Origin: Candidatus Omnitrophota bacterium
GTDB lineage: Bacteria; Omnitrophota; Gorgyraeia; Aquiviventales; Aquiviventaceae
DNA: 15,287 nt
Assembly: GCA_016206725.1 (NCBI GenBank)
Contig: JACQRA010000119.1
Location: forward strand, 1-15,287
Direction: 5' to 3'
The position numbers and the translations under genes were made by a program. Positions 1 through 6,494 of this stretch are shown here, piece after piece. Below the pieces are notes generated by a model. The model saw nothing but the letters and a program-made list of their open reading frames with translations. It was not told the DNA's origin and made no database searches. Position 1 is the first letter of the stretch, and every line of letters begins with the position of its first letter.

Positions 1-120
1 ACCTGCATGCTGCACGGCCATCAGCCGAACCTTTCTGCGCCGCTTCCGAACCGCGGCAATCATGTAGGCTCGGCGATCTGCGTAGCGCCGCTTCTCCACC
101 GCCCCTCCTGCCTCCGTCAC
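1..120 (-). CDS. Partial HNH-endonuclease-like ORF, runs off window
   Basis: An open minus-strand frame from a GTG at 120-118 to the window edge encodes about 40 residues rich in Arg and Lys, including the pieces YADRRAYMIAAV, RKRRRKVR and a final QHAG. From memory this resembles the basic N-terminal stretch of small HNH-type proteins in which a Gly-Gly-Lys-Cys segment and Cys pairs follow; the Cys pairs and HNH residues would lie outside the window, so the family is not proven. The GTG coincides with the anticodon of the tRNA half upstream and has no Shine-Dalgarno, and the frame stays open upstream through the tRNA to about 198. The true start may therefore be the ATG at 63-61, or the ORF may sit inside an intron or behind an artificial junction. 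The coding look is seen; the HNH assignment is inference. Confidence 0.4.
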   Translation of the reverse strand, partial: MTEAGGAVEKRRYADRRAYMIAAVRKRRRKVRLMAVQHAG

Positions 121-153
121 AGTCAGCCGCTCTACCAGCTGAGCTACCGGGGA
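119..153 (-). tRNA. tRNA-Asn-like 5' half, interrupted in the anticodon
   Basis: Reading the minus strand from 153, the sequence gives an acceptor 5' strand TCCCCGG, then TA, a D-stem GCTC paired with GAGC around a normal D-loop, G26, anticodon-stem 5' strand GCTGA and loop start CTGT. This matches the usual bacterial tRNA-Asn(GTT) pattern through G34 and T35. Position 36 should be T, followed by AA and a TCAGC strand; instead the sequence becomes GACGGAGG and no 3' half (T-arm or CCGGGGA) is found down to position 1. It is a half tRNA: intron-interrupted, truncated by recombination, or an assembly chimera. Reading the loop as a His anticodon GTG fails because GCTGA cannot pair with GGAGG. 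Confidence 0.6.
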
Positions 154-169
154 ATAAACGGTTGAGGCA

Positions 170-178
170 ATTGTACCA
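170..178 (-). promoter_or_regulatory. Extended -10 promoter of the tRNA
   Basis: On the minus strand TGGTACAAT is an extended -10 (TG, one base, TACAAT, 5 of 6 to TATAAT). The expected transcription start, near 163, lies about 10 nt before the mature tRNA 5' end at 153, the right geometry for a tRNA gene. No good -35 is visible. The intact promoter argues that the tRNA half was once, or still is, a functional gene. Confidence 0.5.
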
Positions 179-289
179 TAGTTCTCGACCGTCTTCTAAG
201 CGAGAATGGCATAGTTGCTGAGGAGGAGATAGGGTAGAATCACGTCTAAGCCGGCTTACGAAGGGGTGGACGTATTATGGAGGTGTGCC

Positions 290-787
290 ATGGCTGCGGA
301 GCATAGTTTCGACGTCGTCTCGAAGGTGAACCTCCAAGAGGTGCGCAACGCGATCCAGCAAGCACAGAAAGAGATCGCGACCCGATTTGACTTCCGGGGC
401 AGCAGTGCGAGTGTTGCCTTTGAGGAGTCGCCGGCGGTGCTAAAGGTGACGGGCGACCATCAGGTGCAGCTTCGGAGTGTCGTGGAGGTGGTGGAGGGCA
501 AACTGGGCAAGCGGGGGGTGTCGCTCAAGGCGTTTGCGTGGAGCCCCCCGGAGCAGTTGCCGGGCGGAAGCGTGAAGCAGCAGGCGACGCTCCAGCAGGG
601 GTTGTCGTCAGAGAAGGCGCACGAGATCACGAAGGCGATCAAGGAATTGGGGATCAAGGTGCAAGCCCGCATTGACGGCGACGCGGTGCGCGTCGCGAGC
701 AAACAGATCGATGCGTTGCAGGCGGTCATCCAAGGCTTGAAGCAGCGAGACTTCGGCCTTCCCATCCAAGTCGAGAACTACCGGTAA
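290..787 (+). CDS. yajQ: YajQ family nucleotide-binding protein
   Basis: The product of 165 residues is a full-length YajQ/DUF520 protein. This cytosolic family has two ferredoxin-like domains, binds nucleotides and, in some bacteria, cyclic di-GMP; no single function is settled. The N-terminus (FDVVSKVNLQEVRNAI, then IATRFDFRGS) and the C-terminus (KVQARIDGDAVRV, ending PIQVENYR) follow the family pattern, and the length matches the usual 160-165 residues. I chose the ATG at 290 because GGAGG at 279-283 is well placed and the family begins just before FDVVS; the frame is open upstream to 266 but that extension is not family-like. A TATTAT box at 273-278 could also act as a -10. The gene stands alone, with a new promoter downstream. 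Confidence 0.95.
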   Translation: MAAEHSFDVVSKVNLQEVRNAIQQAQKEIATRFDFRGSSASVAFEESPAVLKVTGDHQVQLRSVVEVVEGKLGKRGVSLKAFAWSPPEQLPGGSVKQQATLQQGLSSEKAHEITKAIKELGIKVQARIDGDAVRVASKQIDALQAVIQGLKQRDFGLPIQVENYR

Positions 788-841
788 GGGCCTTCCGGAT
801 ATCCAGGGAGATTTTTTTGGTTGCACCAAGGTGATCTCTGT

Positions 842-850
842 TGCTATAGT
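842..850 (+). promoter_or_regulatory. Extended -10 promoter for the zinc-ribbon gene
   Basis: TGCTATAGT is a textbook extended -10 (TG, one base, TATAGT, 5 of 6). A partial -35, TTGCAC at 821-826, lies 18 bp upstream of the hexamer. The predicted transcription start near 857 gives a leader of about 75 nt to the ATG at 932. Confidence 0.55.
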
Positions 851-931
851 GGCTAGAAAGGTGTTGACGGTGTCGGCACACGGGTGCCGGAATCCCGTTG
901 GGCAGGTGGAGTGAACAGAGGAGAGGGCCGG

Positions 932-1135
932 ATGGCGTTTCAGCAGGGTGGCGGGTTCGGCGGGGGCGGTGGATTTGGCGGCGGGGGCGGCGGGTATGGC
1001 GGGCGGCCGCGCGAGATGCACAAAGCGACGTGCGCCGATTGTCAAAAGGAATGTGAAGTCCCGTTTAAGCCCAGCGGGGATCGTCCGGTGTATTGCAAGG
1101 AGTGCTTTGCGAAGCGCAAGGGCGGCGGCCGCTAG
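932..1135 (+). CDS. Small Gly-rich CxxC-x17-CxxC zinc-ribbon protein
   Basis: This 67-residue protein has two parts. The first 25 or so residues are almost pure Gly with Phe, Gln and Tyr, like the disordered tails of RNA-binding proteins. The rest is a compact zinc ribbon: CADC, 17 residues, CKEC, ending in a basic KRKGGGR tail. The two CxxC pairs would bind one zinc ion. Proteins with this spacing are common in environmental bacterial genomes, but their role is unknown; a nucleic-acid-binding job is only a guess from the Gly-rich and basic ends. The ATG at 932 is chosen because GAGGAGAGGG lies just upstream and the Gly-rich segment begins there; the frame extends upstream to 884 without family resemblance. 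It has its own promoter and a terminator, so it is monocistronic. Confidence 0.8.
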   Translation: MAFQQGGGFGGGGGFGGGGGGYGGRPREMHKATCADCQKECEVPFKPSGDRPVYCKECFAKRKGGGR

Positions 1136-1159
1136 ACCGCATTGAGCCATTGACCTTCG

Positions 1160-1192
1160 ACCCCGCCTTGCCTGTTGCAGGGCGGGGTTTTT
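1160..1192 (+). terminator. Rho-independent terminator
   Basis: CCCCGCC at 1161-1167 pairs perfectly with GGCGGGG at 1181-1187, the flanking A and T extend the stem to 8 bp, and a T5 run follows at 1188-1192. It ends the zinc-ribbon transcript 25 nt after its stop codon. Confidence 0.85.
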
Positions 1193-1213
1193 GTTGGGGG
1201 GCGGCGTCCGATC

Positions 1214-1222
1214 TGTTAGAAT
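1214..1222 (+). promoter_or_regulatory. Extended -10, probably leaderless start
   Basis: TGTTAGAAT is an extended -10 (TG, one base, TAGAAT, 5 of 6). With normal spacing the transcript begins at about 1229, exactly at the GTG-ATG start of the next gene, which has no Shine-Dalgarno. No -35 is visible in the G-rich run upstream. Confidence 0.5.
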
Positions 1223-1231
1223 CCTCTCGTG

Positions 1232-1864
1232 ATGGGCATTCTCTTGACCTCCGCGGTGTCGGTGGCGTTTTTTCATGCGCTCGCCCCGGATCATTGGGTT
1301 CCCTTCGTCGCCTTGGCGAAATCCTCTCGCTGGTCTATGCGGCGGCTCGCATGGATTGCCACGCTCGCCGGCATCGGCCACGTGGCCTCGTCGCTCCTCC
1401 TGGGATTCGTGGGATTGTGGGCTGGGTTGGCGGTCCATCGTCTCGAGGGGGCGGAAGTCTGGCGGGGGACGGTGGGCATCTGGTTGTTGATCGGCTTCGG
1501 CGTGGCGTATGCCCTCTGGGGTTTGAAGCACGCGCAGCATCCCCATCCGCATATCTCGATTGAGGAGACGGTCAAGGCCTATGCGGTGCGGCGGATGTGG
1601 ATGTTGTTTGCAATTCTCGTCTTTGGACCCTGCGAGCCGCTCATCCCCTTGATGTTTGTGGCCTCCAAGCAGGGCCTGCCGACGGTGTGGGCGATCAGCG
1701 CGGCGTTTTCAGTGGTGACGGTGGTGATGGTCGTCGGACAAAGTCTCTTGAGTTATGCCGGCGTGCGCTTGATCAACGCGCCGTGGATGGAGCGCTACGC
1801 CCACGCGATGGCGGGTGTGGTGATCGTCCTGACGGCCATCGCCGTGATGCTCCTCGGGGTTTGA
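1232..1864 (+). CDS. Polytopic inner-membrane protein, UreH/TauE-SafE-like
   Basis: The 210-residue product is strongly hydrophobic, with about six predicted membrane helices and a short basic, His-rich cytoplasmic loop (KHAQHPHPH, around residues 99-107). The first helix carries HALAPDHWVPF and the next GHVASSLLLGF; both recall the His-Asp and Gly-His motifs of the UreH / nickel-cobalt transporter / TauE-SafE superfamily. A helix in the second half contains FGPCEPLIPLM, with Cys-Glu-Pro possible metal ligands. A metal or small-anion transporter is the best reading; the substrate is not visible. A GTG at 1229 directly precedes the ATG at 1232 and either could start the protein. The upstream -10 places the transcript start here, so translation is probably leaderless. 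The gene stands between a terminator and a separate trxB promoter. Confidence 0.6.
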   Translation: MGILLTSAVSVAFFHALAPDHWVPFVALAKSSRWSMRRLAWIATLAGIGHVASSLLLGFVGLWAGLAVHRLEGAEVWRGTVGIWLLIGFGVAYALWGLKHAQHPHPHISIEETVKAYAVRRMWMLFAILVFGPCEPLIPLMFVASKQGLPTVWAISAAFSVVTVVMVVGQSLLSYAGVRLINAPWMERYAHAMAGVVIVLTAIAVMLLGV

Positions 1865-1872
1865 CCCTCACC

Positions 1873-1901
1873 TTGTTCCACCTCTCTCGCGGTGCTAAGA
1901 T
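1873..1901 (+). promoter_or_regulatory. trxB promoter
   Basis: TTGTTC at 1873-1878, a 17-bp spacer, then TAAGAT at 1896-1901 preceded by TG at 1893-1894 (extended -10). The predicted start, near 1908, leaves a leader of only about 9 nt before the trxB ATG. Confidence 0.5.
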
Positions 1902-1916
1902 ACCTCCAGAAGACTC

Positions 1917-2870
1917 ATGGCAGACGTTGAGCGAGTGGTAATTATCGGATCCGGGCCTGCGGGACATACCGCGGCGATCTACACTGCGCGGGCGAACCTT
2001 GCGCCTATCATGTTCGAAGGTTTTTCGGCGGGAGGGATTCCCGGCGGCCAGCTCATGACGACCACCGAGGTGGAGAACTATCCGGGATTTCCTGACGGCA
2101 TCCAAGGTCCTGAGCTGATGGAGACCTTTCGCAAGCAGTCCCTGCGATTCGACACGCGGATTTTCACCGAGGATGTCACGAAGGTTGACTTGAACACGAA
2201 GCCCTTCACCGTCGTTTCGTCCGAGCGCACGGTCAAGGCCAGCGCACTCATCATCTCAACCGGTGCGACGGCCAAGCGGCTCAATCTTCCCGGCGAGCAG
2301 CGCCTGTGGAATAAGGGCATGTCGGCCTGCGCGGTGTGTGACGGAGCGCTGCCGATCTTTCGTAACAAGGCGTTGGTCGTCGTGGGTGGAGGGGATTCGG
2401 CGTGCGAGGAGTCAACCTTCCTGACGAAGTTCGCCTCGAAGGTCTACCTCGTGCACCGACGCGATCAGTTGCGCGCCTCAAAGATCATGCAGGAGCGCGT
2501 GTTCAAGAACCCGAAGATCGAGGTCATCTGGAATACCGTTGTGGAGGATGTCCTGGGCAACGACGTCGTCAGCGCGGTCCGTCTGAAGGATGTCAAGACC
2601 AACGCCACCCGCGACCTGCCCTGCGGGGGGCTGTTTTATGCCATCGGTTTTACGCCTAACACCGATCTCTTCAAAGGCCAGCTCCAGATGGATGGGTTGG
2701 GCTACCTCATCACCAAGCCTGACTCCACGCTCACCTCGGTTCCCGGCGTCTTCGCCTGCGGCGACGTGCAAGATAAGAAGTATCGCCAAGCCGTGACCGC
2801 CGCCGGCAGCGGCTGCATGGCGGCGCTCGATTGCGAGCGCTGGCTCCTCGACCGCGGTCTCTCCGACTGA
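1917..2870 (+). CDS. trxB: Thioredoxin reductase
   Basis: The 317-residue product is a standard-length cytosolic flavoenzyme that passes electrons from NADPH through FAD and a redox-active disulfide to thioredoxin. The FAD-binding GSGPAG is at residues 11-16. The active-site disulfide CAVC is at 138-141 (most family members have CATC; the Val is a mild variant). The NADPH-binding GGGDSA is at about 157-162, with HRRD and the RA that follows contacting the NADPH phosphate. Near the end GDVQDKKYRQAVTAAGSG binds FAD. The ATG at 1917 begins just before the beta strand leading to GSGPAG, so the start is secure. The gene is transcribed alone and converges on the toxin gene, with only 22 nt between the stop codons. 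Confidence 0.95.
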   Translation: MADVERVVIIGSGPAGHTAAIYTARANLAPIMFEGFSAGGIPGGQLMTTTEVENYPGFPDGIQGPELMETFRKQSLRFDTRIFTEDVTKVDLNTKPFTVVSSERTVKASALIISTGATAKRLNLPGEQRLWNKGMSACAVCDGALPIFRNKALVVVGGGDSACEESTFLTKFASKVYLVHRRDQLRASKIMQERVFKNPKIEVIWNTVVEDVLGNDVVSAVRLKDVKTNATRDLPCGGLFYAIGFTPNTDLFKGQLQMDGLGYLITKPDSTLTSVPGVFACGDVQDKKYRQAVTAAGSGCMAALDCERWLLDRGLSD

Positions 2871-2892
2871 TCCGACCTGATCCCCTGACGCC

Positions 2893-3537
2893 TTAGCGAG
2901 GCGGTCTGAGCGCGTCGAGGACGTGTTCCCTCAGGGTGTGGAAGAAGGCCTTCAGCTCCGCGAGGCTGACGGGTTTGAGGAGGGTGGGGAGCGTGGTGAA
3001 CGTGTCCACATCGGCGATGATTTTCGCCCACTGAAAATTCTCGAGTCCCGCATCCTTGTGACGGCCCCACTCGAGGAGCTCGAGAATGTCGAAGTCGAGG
3101 TAGCCCTTCAGGAAATAGAGGTCGACGTAATCCTTGGGCTCCAAACGGCCGTAGATGGCGGTGACCTTGTTGACGGCGATATTTTTCGGATGGTCGACCA
3201 TCCACGCACCTCGCAACTCAGGGGTCCCAAGGCGAAAGTCAACGTCTCTGACCACATCAACCTGCAAGTCGTCTTCGATCCGGTACCGCCGAAAGGTCGG
3301 GGAGGCGCGTTCCCTCTTGACCCTGAGCCCGGCCTGCTTCCACGCATCCTCGATGACGCGCTCGATGGAGTCGAGCTCGAGAGCATGCGTAAACAGATCC
3401 AAGTCATCCGAGATCCGATGCTCAAGATAAAACGCCGCCAGGGCTGTCCCGCCCGTCAAGTAGAATTGCCGGCGACATTCAGGGACAGCAAAGAACGCCT
3501 GCAGCGTGCGTTCCTGAAGAGGCGTTAAGATCGCCAT
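2893..3537 (-). CDS. AbiEii-type nucleotidyltransferase toxin
   Basis: The 214-residue product belongs to the AbiEii/AbiGii nucleotidyltransferase-fold family, toxins or abortive-infection effectors that modify tRNA or other targets with nucleotides. The fold's signature is clear: FYLTGGTALAAFYLEHRISD, where GGT at 29-31 is followed by DDLDLF at 44-49, giving the Asp-x-Asp metal pair. A further acidic strand is at LQVDVV, and the conserved lysine segment is NKVTAIYGRLEPKDYVDLYF. The ATG at 3537 has GGAGG at 3550-3546 with an 8-nt spacer. The gene overlaps the upstream partner by 13 nt, so the two are probably translated together, as expected for a toxin-antitoxin pair. All motifs are intact, so it is likely functional. 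The target is unknown. Confidence 0.85.
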   Translation of the reverse strand: MAILTPLQERTLQAFFAVPECRRQFYLTGGTALAAFYLEHRISDDLDLFTHALELDSIERVIEDAWKQAGLRVKRERASPTFRRYRIEDDLQVDVVRDVDFRLGTPELRGAWMVDHPKNIAVNKVTAIYGRLEPKDYVDLYFLKGYLDFDILELLEWGRHKDAGLENFQWAKIIADVDTFTTLPTLLKPVSLAELKAFFHTLREHVLDALRPPR

Positions 3538-3944
3538 GGGGAGCGCCTCCAGCGGCTGAGTGCGAAGCGCCAGTGCGCCTTTGTGTTGTGTGGAAGGCGG
3601 AGGTACGGCAGATCAGCCTCGATCTGAGCGACCGTGAGATACTCCCAGATCTCTTCCCACCGACCATGCTCAAGAATTTTAGCGACCAGCCACAGCCGTT
3701 TCTCTCGAGGGCCGGAGACCATCTCCAGGAACTCTCCTCTCGTCAGCGGATATTCCCAGAGAAACGACGGCCGGCCTGCGTCTCGCTGCGAGCCGCGGAC
3801 GCCCCCGTTCAGAAAATTCCACAGCGATGCGCGGACGAGGTTCGAGAAAGTGCCAAGATGGGGATGCTGCTCGAGCAAGCGAGTGACGACGCGTTGGTCG
3901 GTTCGGCTCAGGCGAATGGTCTTGAGATGATTTTTGCGTATCAT
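3525..3944 (-). CDS. Putative antitoxin partner with ribbon-helix-helix-like N-terminus
   Basis: The 139-residue product precedes and overlaps the AbiEii-type toxin. Its N-terminus (NHLKTIRLSRTDQRVV, then FSNLVRASLWNFL) has the short beta strand and two helices of a ribbon-helix-helix DNA-binding domain. The C-terminal half is Trp- and Glu-rich (GRWEEIWEYLTVAQIEADLP) and ends in a basic patch; it probably contacts the toxin. This is not the winged-helix AbiEi type, so the pair is a variant AbiE arrangement. I chose the ATG at 3944 because AAGGA at 3956-3952 is well spaced; the frame opens to a TTG at 3980, but that lies upstream of the predicted transcript start. The perfect palindrome over its promoter fits autorepression by this protein. 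Antitoxin function is inferred from context. Confidence 0.65.
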   Translation of the reverse strand: MIRKNHLKTIRLSRTDQRVVTRLLEQHPHLGTFSNLVRASLWNFLNGGVRGSQRDAGRPSFLWEYPLTRGEFLEMVSGPREKRLWLVAKILEHGRWEEIWEYLTVAQIEADLPYLRLPHNTKAHWRFALSRWRRSPWRS

Positions 3945-3965
3945 GACATGTTCCTTAGGTTCAAC

Positions 3966-3984
3966 TATATTGTAATACAATATA
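3966..3984. promoter_or_regulatory. 19-bp perfect palindrome, likely antitoxin operator
   Basis: TATATTGTAATACAATATA has 9-bp arms around a single central A. It covers the -10 box of the toxin-antitoxin promoter, the classic position for autorepression. It is AT-only apart from one G and one C, unlike the GC-rich surroundings. Confidence 0.65.
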
Positions 3985-3997
3985 TTTCAAAATTCAA
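3969..3997 (-). promoter_or_regulatory. Promoter of the toxin-antitoxin pair
   Basis: On the minus strand, TTGAAT (3997-3992), a 17-bp spacer and TACAAT (3974-3969, 5 of 6) form one of the best sigma70-type promoters in the window. The transcript would begin near 3962 and reach the AAGGA ribosome site within a few bases. Confidence 0.7.
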
Positions 3998-4018
3998 GTC
4001 CATTGTCTCAAGATGATT

Positions 4019-4027
4019 TGATATAAT
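4019..4027 (+). promoter_or_regulatory. Consensus extended -10 of ychF, leaderless start
   Basis: TGATATAAT is a perfect extended -10 (TG, one base, TATAAT). Six bases separate it from the ychF ATG, so the predicted transcription start coincides with the A of the ATG at 4034. No Shine-Dalgarno precedes the gene. Confidence 0.65.
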
Positions 4028-4033
4028 TGGGGC

Positions 4034-5140
4034 ATGGGGTTTACCTGTGGGATCGTGGGGTTGCCGAATGTGGGCAAATCCACCCTCTTCAACGCGCTGA
4101 CCCGCTCGCAAGTGCCGGCGGAGAATTACCCCTTCTGCACCATTGATCCCAACGTGGGGATCGTGCCGGTTCCGGATCCCCGCCTGACGAAGCTCAGCGA
4201 GCTGGTGCCGACCGAACGGGTGGTGCCCACAACGATTGAGTTCGTGGACATCGCCGGCTTGGTCAAAGGAGCCAGTCAAGGCGAAGGATTGGGTAATCAG
4301 TTCCTCAATCACATCGCGCAGGTGGAGGCGATCGCGCACATCGTGCGCTGCTTCGAGGATGCGCAGGTCGTCCACGTCAGCGGTTCGGTCGAACCGCAGC
4401 GCGACATCGAGATCATCAACACGGAGCTGGCGCTGAGGGATTTGAGCGCCGTCACCTCGACGATCACCCGCCTGGAAAAAACGGCCAAATCCGGAGACAA
4501 GAAAGCCATCGCTGCCCTTCCGGTGTTGAAGGACATCGCCACGTCGTTGGATCAGGGGCAGCCGGCCCGTCGGGTGCTTGTCGGCCGGTCGCCGGAGGCA
4601 CGCGACGTCGTGGAGCCGCTGAACCTCCTGACGGCCAAGCCGGTCCTCTATGTGGCGAACATCCATGAACGAGAACTGGCGGCAGCCGACACCCCGCAGG
4701 TGGCGGCCGTCCGAAGGGTGGCTGAGGCTGAGGGCGCGAAGGTCGTCGTGATCTGCGGCGCGATTGAAGCCCAACTGGCGGTGCTGTCGAGTGATGAGGA
4801 GCGCGCGGAGTACATGGAAGCGGTCGGGGTGAAAGAACCCGGCTTGCATCAGATGATCCGAGCTGGCTACGCGCTGCTTGATCTGATCACCTATTTCACC
4901 GTCGGGCCGAAGGAAGATCGCGCGTGGACCGTCCGTCGAGGAGCGAGGGCCCCGGAGGCAGCCGGTAAGGTCCACAGCGATATGGAGCGCGGCTTCATCC
5001 GGGCTGAGGTGATCGGCTATGACGATTTCATCGCGTGCGGCAGCGAATCGGTGGCCCGCGAGCGGGGCAAGTGGCGCGTGGAAGGGAAGGAGTACGTCGT
5101 GCAGGACGGTGATCTGATGTACTTCCGCTTTAGCGTATGA
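4034..5140 (+). CDS. ychF: YchF/OLA1-family ATPase
   Basis: The 368-residue product is a complete YchF, a universally conserved cytosolic P-loop NTPase that prefers ATP, binds ribosomes and modulates stress and redox responses. The G1 loop is GLPNVGKST at about residues 9-17, followed by the family signature NYPFCTIDPNVGIV, and the G3 segment is DIAGLVKGAS. The nucleotide-specificity segment reads ANIHERE where many members have NVDE, normal for this non-canonical family. The C-terminal TGS-like domain is present (TYFTVGPKEDRAWTVRRG, ending LMYFRFSV). The ATG at 4034 is supported by the G1 position and by the -10 just upstream, which would give a leaderless transcript. Its stop overlaps the next start (ATGA), so it heads an operon with the CYTH and first Crp/Fnr genes. 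Confidence 0.95.
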   Translation: MGFTCGIVGLPNVGKSTLFNALTRSQVPAENYPFCTIDPNVGIVPVPDPRLTKLSELVPTERVVPTTIEFVDIAGLVKGASQGEGLGNQFLNHIAQVEAIAHIVRCFEDAQVVHVSGSVEPQRDIEIINTELALRDLSAVTSTITRLEKTAKSGDKKAIAALPVLKDIATSLDQGQPARRVLVGRSPEARDVVEPLNLLTAKPVLYVANIHERELAAADTPQVAAVRRVAEAEGAKVVVICGAIEAQLAVLSSDEERAEYMEAVGVKEPGLHQMIRAGYALLDLITYFTVGPKEDRAWTVRRGARAPEAAGKVHSDMERGFIRAEVIGYDDFIACGSESVARERGKWRVEGKEYVVQDGDLMYFRFSV

Positions 5141-5793
5141 CGGCGATCGAACGCGAAGCGAGATTTCTGGTTGAGGCTCCTGCGATCCATCGTGCCGTCT
5201 CGCGACTGGTGTCGTTGGGGCCGTTTCGAGTCGTCCGCCGTCATCGGGAGCGTCAACATAACACCTACTTTGACACGGCGGACATGCGACTGTGGCGCGC
5301 CAAGTCCGTGTTGAAGCTGCGCGAGACGCGTGCGTGGCGTGAGGTGACGTTTAAGAAATCGTTGGGCTATCGAGACGGGGTGGCGAGCCGGCTGGAGGTG
5401 ACATCTCGCCTGCCAGATGCGCAACGCATCGATCTCACGCAAGCAGACGCGCGCCTCGAGCCGATGTGTCGAGTTCAACGCCTCATCGGGAGGCAGCCGC
5501 TTCGGAAACTCTTTACCGTGGTCACCGACCGGAGGACATTGATTCTGGCTCACGACAGGCAACGGGTGGAGCTCGATCTGGATCGCGTCGCGGTGCGACA
5601 TCACTGCCGCATCCTCGCTCGCCGATTGGAGATCGAAGTGGAGAATCTGACGGCGACCCCATCGGCGTTCCGCTCGGCGCTGGCGGCGCTGCGCCGGCGC
5701 TACGGCCGCCATCTGCGGCTTTCTGCCGTCTCCAAGTTTGAATTTGGCCTGCAGGCGACCACGCAGTCGTATGATACACTAGTGGCGTCATGA
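5137..5793 (+). CDS. CYTH-domain protein
   Basis: The 218-residue product is a CYTH-fold (triphosphate tunnel) protein, a family that binds triphosphates or long-chain phosphates with divalent metal; members include adenylate cyclase CyaB, thiamine triphosphatase and inorganic triphosphatase. The N-terminal E-x-E-x-R at residues 5-9 is the family's ExExK signature with Arg for Lys. The alternating charged strands that line the tunnel follow: NTYFDTADMRLWRAKSVLKL, VTFKK, RLEVT, RVELDLDRV, RRLEIEVE and SKFEFGL. Triphosphatase activity is likelier than cyclase, but the substrate cannot be read. It is coupled to ychF and to the first Crp/Fnr gene by ATGA overlaps on both sides. If it made or degraded a nucleotide signal, the adjacent cNMP-fold regulator would be an obvious partner; that is speculation. 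Confidence 0.8.
   Translation: MTAIEREARFLVEAPAIHRAVSRLVSLGPFRVVRRHRERQHNTYFDTADMRLWRAKSVLKLRETRAWREVTFKKSLGYRDGVASRLEVTSRLPDAQRIDLTQADARLEPMCRVQRLIGRQPLRKLFTVVTDRRTLILAHDRQRVELDLDRVAVRHHCRILARRLEIEVENLTATPSAFRSALAALRRRYGRHLRLSAVSKFEFGLQATTQSYDTLVAS
5772..5780 (+). promoter_or_regulatory. Possible internal extended -10 before the first Crp/Fnr gene
   Basis: TGATACACT (TG, one base, TACACT, 4 of 6) ends 9 nt before the ATG at 5790, and an overlapping TATGAT lies at 5770-5775. Either would give a leader of 3 to 8 nt. It lies inside the CYTH coding region, so it may be chance. Confidence 0.3.
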
Positions 5794-6449
5794 TCGAAGC
5801 CTTTCTCGGTCGCGTTGAGCCGTTCACACGGTTGAACGCCGTCGAGCGTCGTCGGTTGGCGCAGGTGGCCAAGGAACGGTCCTACGGCAAGGGCCAGACG
5901 ATCTTCCGCGCGGGACAATCCTCCGATGCGGTGTGGATCGTAAAGACCGGCCGCGTGCACCTGATGAAATTCCTGGCGGATGGCAAGGCGTCCACGACCT
6001 GCGTCATGGCGCCCGGTGAGACCTTTTGCTGCTTGCCCGCCTTGGATCGCAAGACCTATCCGACCGACGCGATCGCCGCGCAAGACAGCGTGGTGGTCCG
6101 TATTCCCAGCGATGCCTTCCACCAGGCGATGGAGCATTCGCCCGTCTTCACCCAACAGACGCTGTGTCTGTTCTGTGATCGGCTCCGCCAAGTGGAACAT
6201 AAATCGTGCATGGTGTATGATTCGGCGGAAACCCGTCTCGCCCAGGTGCTGCTGGCCCTCTCGAAGAAATTCGGTCTCACGATTCCGCTGACCCGTCAAG
6301 AGCTGGCGGAGGTTGCCGGCACCACGCATGAGACGGCGATTCGAACCCTGAGCCGGTTCGGCAAACAGGGGCTGATCCGTTCCTCCCGTGGCAACACCAC
6401 GATCCTCAAACCCGATAAGCTTTCCTCGCTCCTGACCACGTGTGAGTGA
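5790..6449 (+). CDS. Crp/Fnr-family transcriptional regulator 1
   Basis: The 219-residue product has the standard layout: an N-terminal cNMP-binding beta-roll (GKGQTIFRAGQSSDAVWIV, then GRVHLMKFLADGK and APGETF), a long dimer helix, and a C-terminal winged helix (LTRQELAEVAGTTHETAIRT, then LSRFGKQGLIR). The N-terminal Cys cluster that holds the 4Fe-4S cluster of Fnr is absent, and the residues after APGETF (CCLPALDRKTYPTDAIAA) do not match the cAMP-contacting RSA motif, so the ligand is unknown; a NO- or heme-sensing DNR-type role is possible. It is the third gene of the ychF operon, linked by an ATGA overlap. A TGAC-N4-GTCA palindrome overlaps its stop codon, and a second Crp/Fnr gene follows. 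Confidence 0.9.
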   Translation: MIEAFLGRVEPFTRLNAVERRRLAQVAKERSYGKGQTIFRAGQSSDAVWIVKTGRVHLMKFLADGKASTTCVMAPGETFCCLPALDRKTYPTDAIAAQDSVVVRIPSDAFHQAMEHSPVFTQQTLCLFCDRLRQVEHKSCMVYDSAETRLAQVLLALSKKFGLTIPLTRQELAEVAGTTHETAIRTLSRFGKQGLIRSSRGNTTILKPDKLSSLLTTCE

Positions 6450-6458
6450 CGCTCGTCA
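6447..6458. promoter_or_regulatory. TGAC-N4-GTCA operator upstream of regulator 2
   Basis: TGACGCTCGTCA is an inverted repeat (TGACG/CGTCA) overlapping the stop codon of regulator 1. Its centre lies 29.5 bp before the -10 hexamer at 6482, which puts it near -41.5 from the predicted transcript start, the class II activator position for Crp/Fnr proteins. The core matches the DNR/NNR subtype (TTGAC-N4-GTCAA). Confidence 0.6.
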
Positions 6459-6478
6459 TAGACCCTCCACGCGGCGGG

Positions 6479-6487
6479 TGCTATCGT
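6479..6487 (+). promoter_or_regulatory. Extended -10 of regulator 2, leaderless
   Basis: TGCTATCGT (TG, one base, TATCGT, 4 of 6) lies 7 nt before the ATG at 6495, so the mRNA probably begins within a base of the start codon. It lacks a -35, as expected for a class II activated promoter. Confidence 0.5.
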
Positions 6488-6494
6488 GGGCGTC

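Noticed and set aside
119..140. Reading the tRNA loop as tRNA-His (anticodon GTG)
   Set aside because: The stem strand GCTGA cannot pair with the following GGAGG, and the acceptor and D-arm match the Asn pattern; the GTG is created by the junction.
884..931. Earlier start for the zinc-ribbon protein
   Set aside because: GAGGAGAGGG directly precedes the ATG at 932, and the extra residues do not look like the family.
608..1552. Long minus-strand open frame
   Set aside because: It covers three well-supported plus-strand genes and a terminator, has no recognisable domain, and its composition is that of an antisense frame in GC-rich DNA.
2889..2906. Small GC stem CGCCT/AGGCG between trxB and the toxin gene as a bidirectional terminator
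   Set aside because: It has only 5 bp and no T run on either strand, and it overlaps coding sequence of the toxin.
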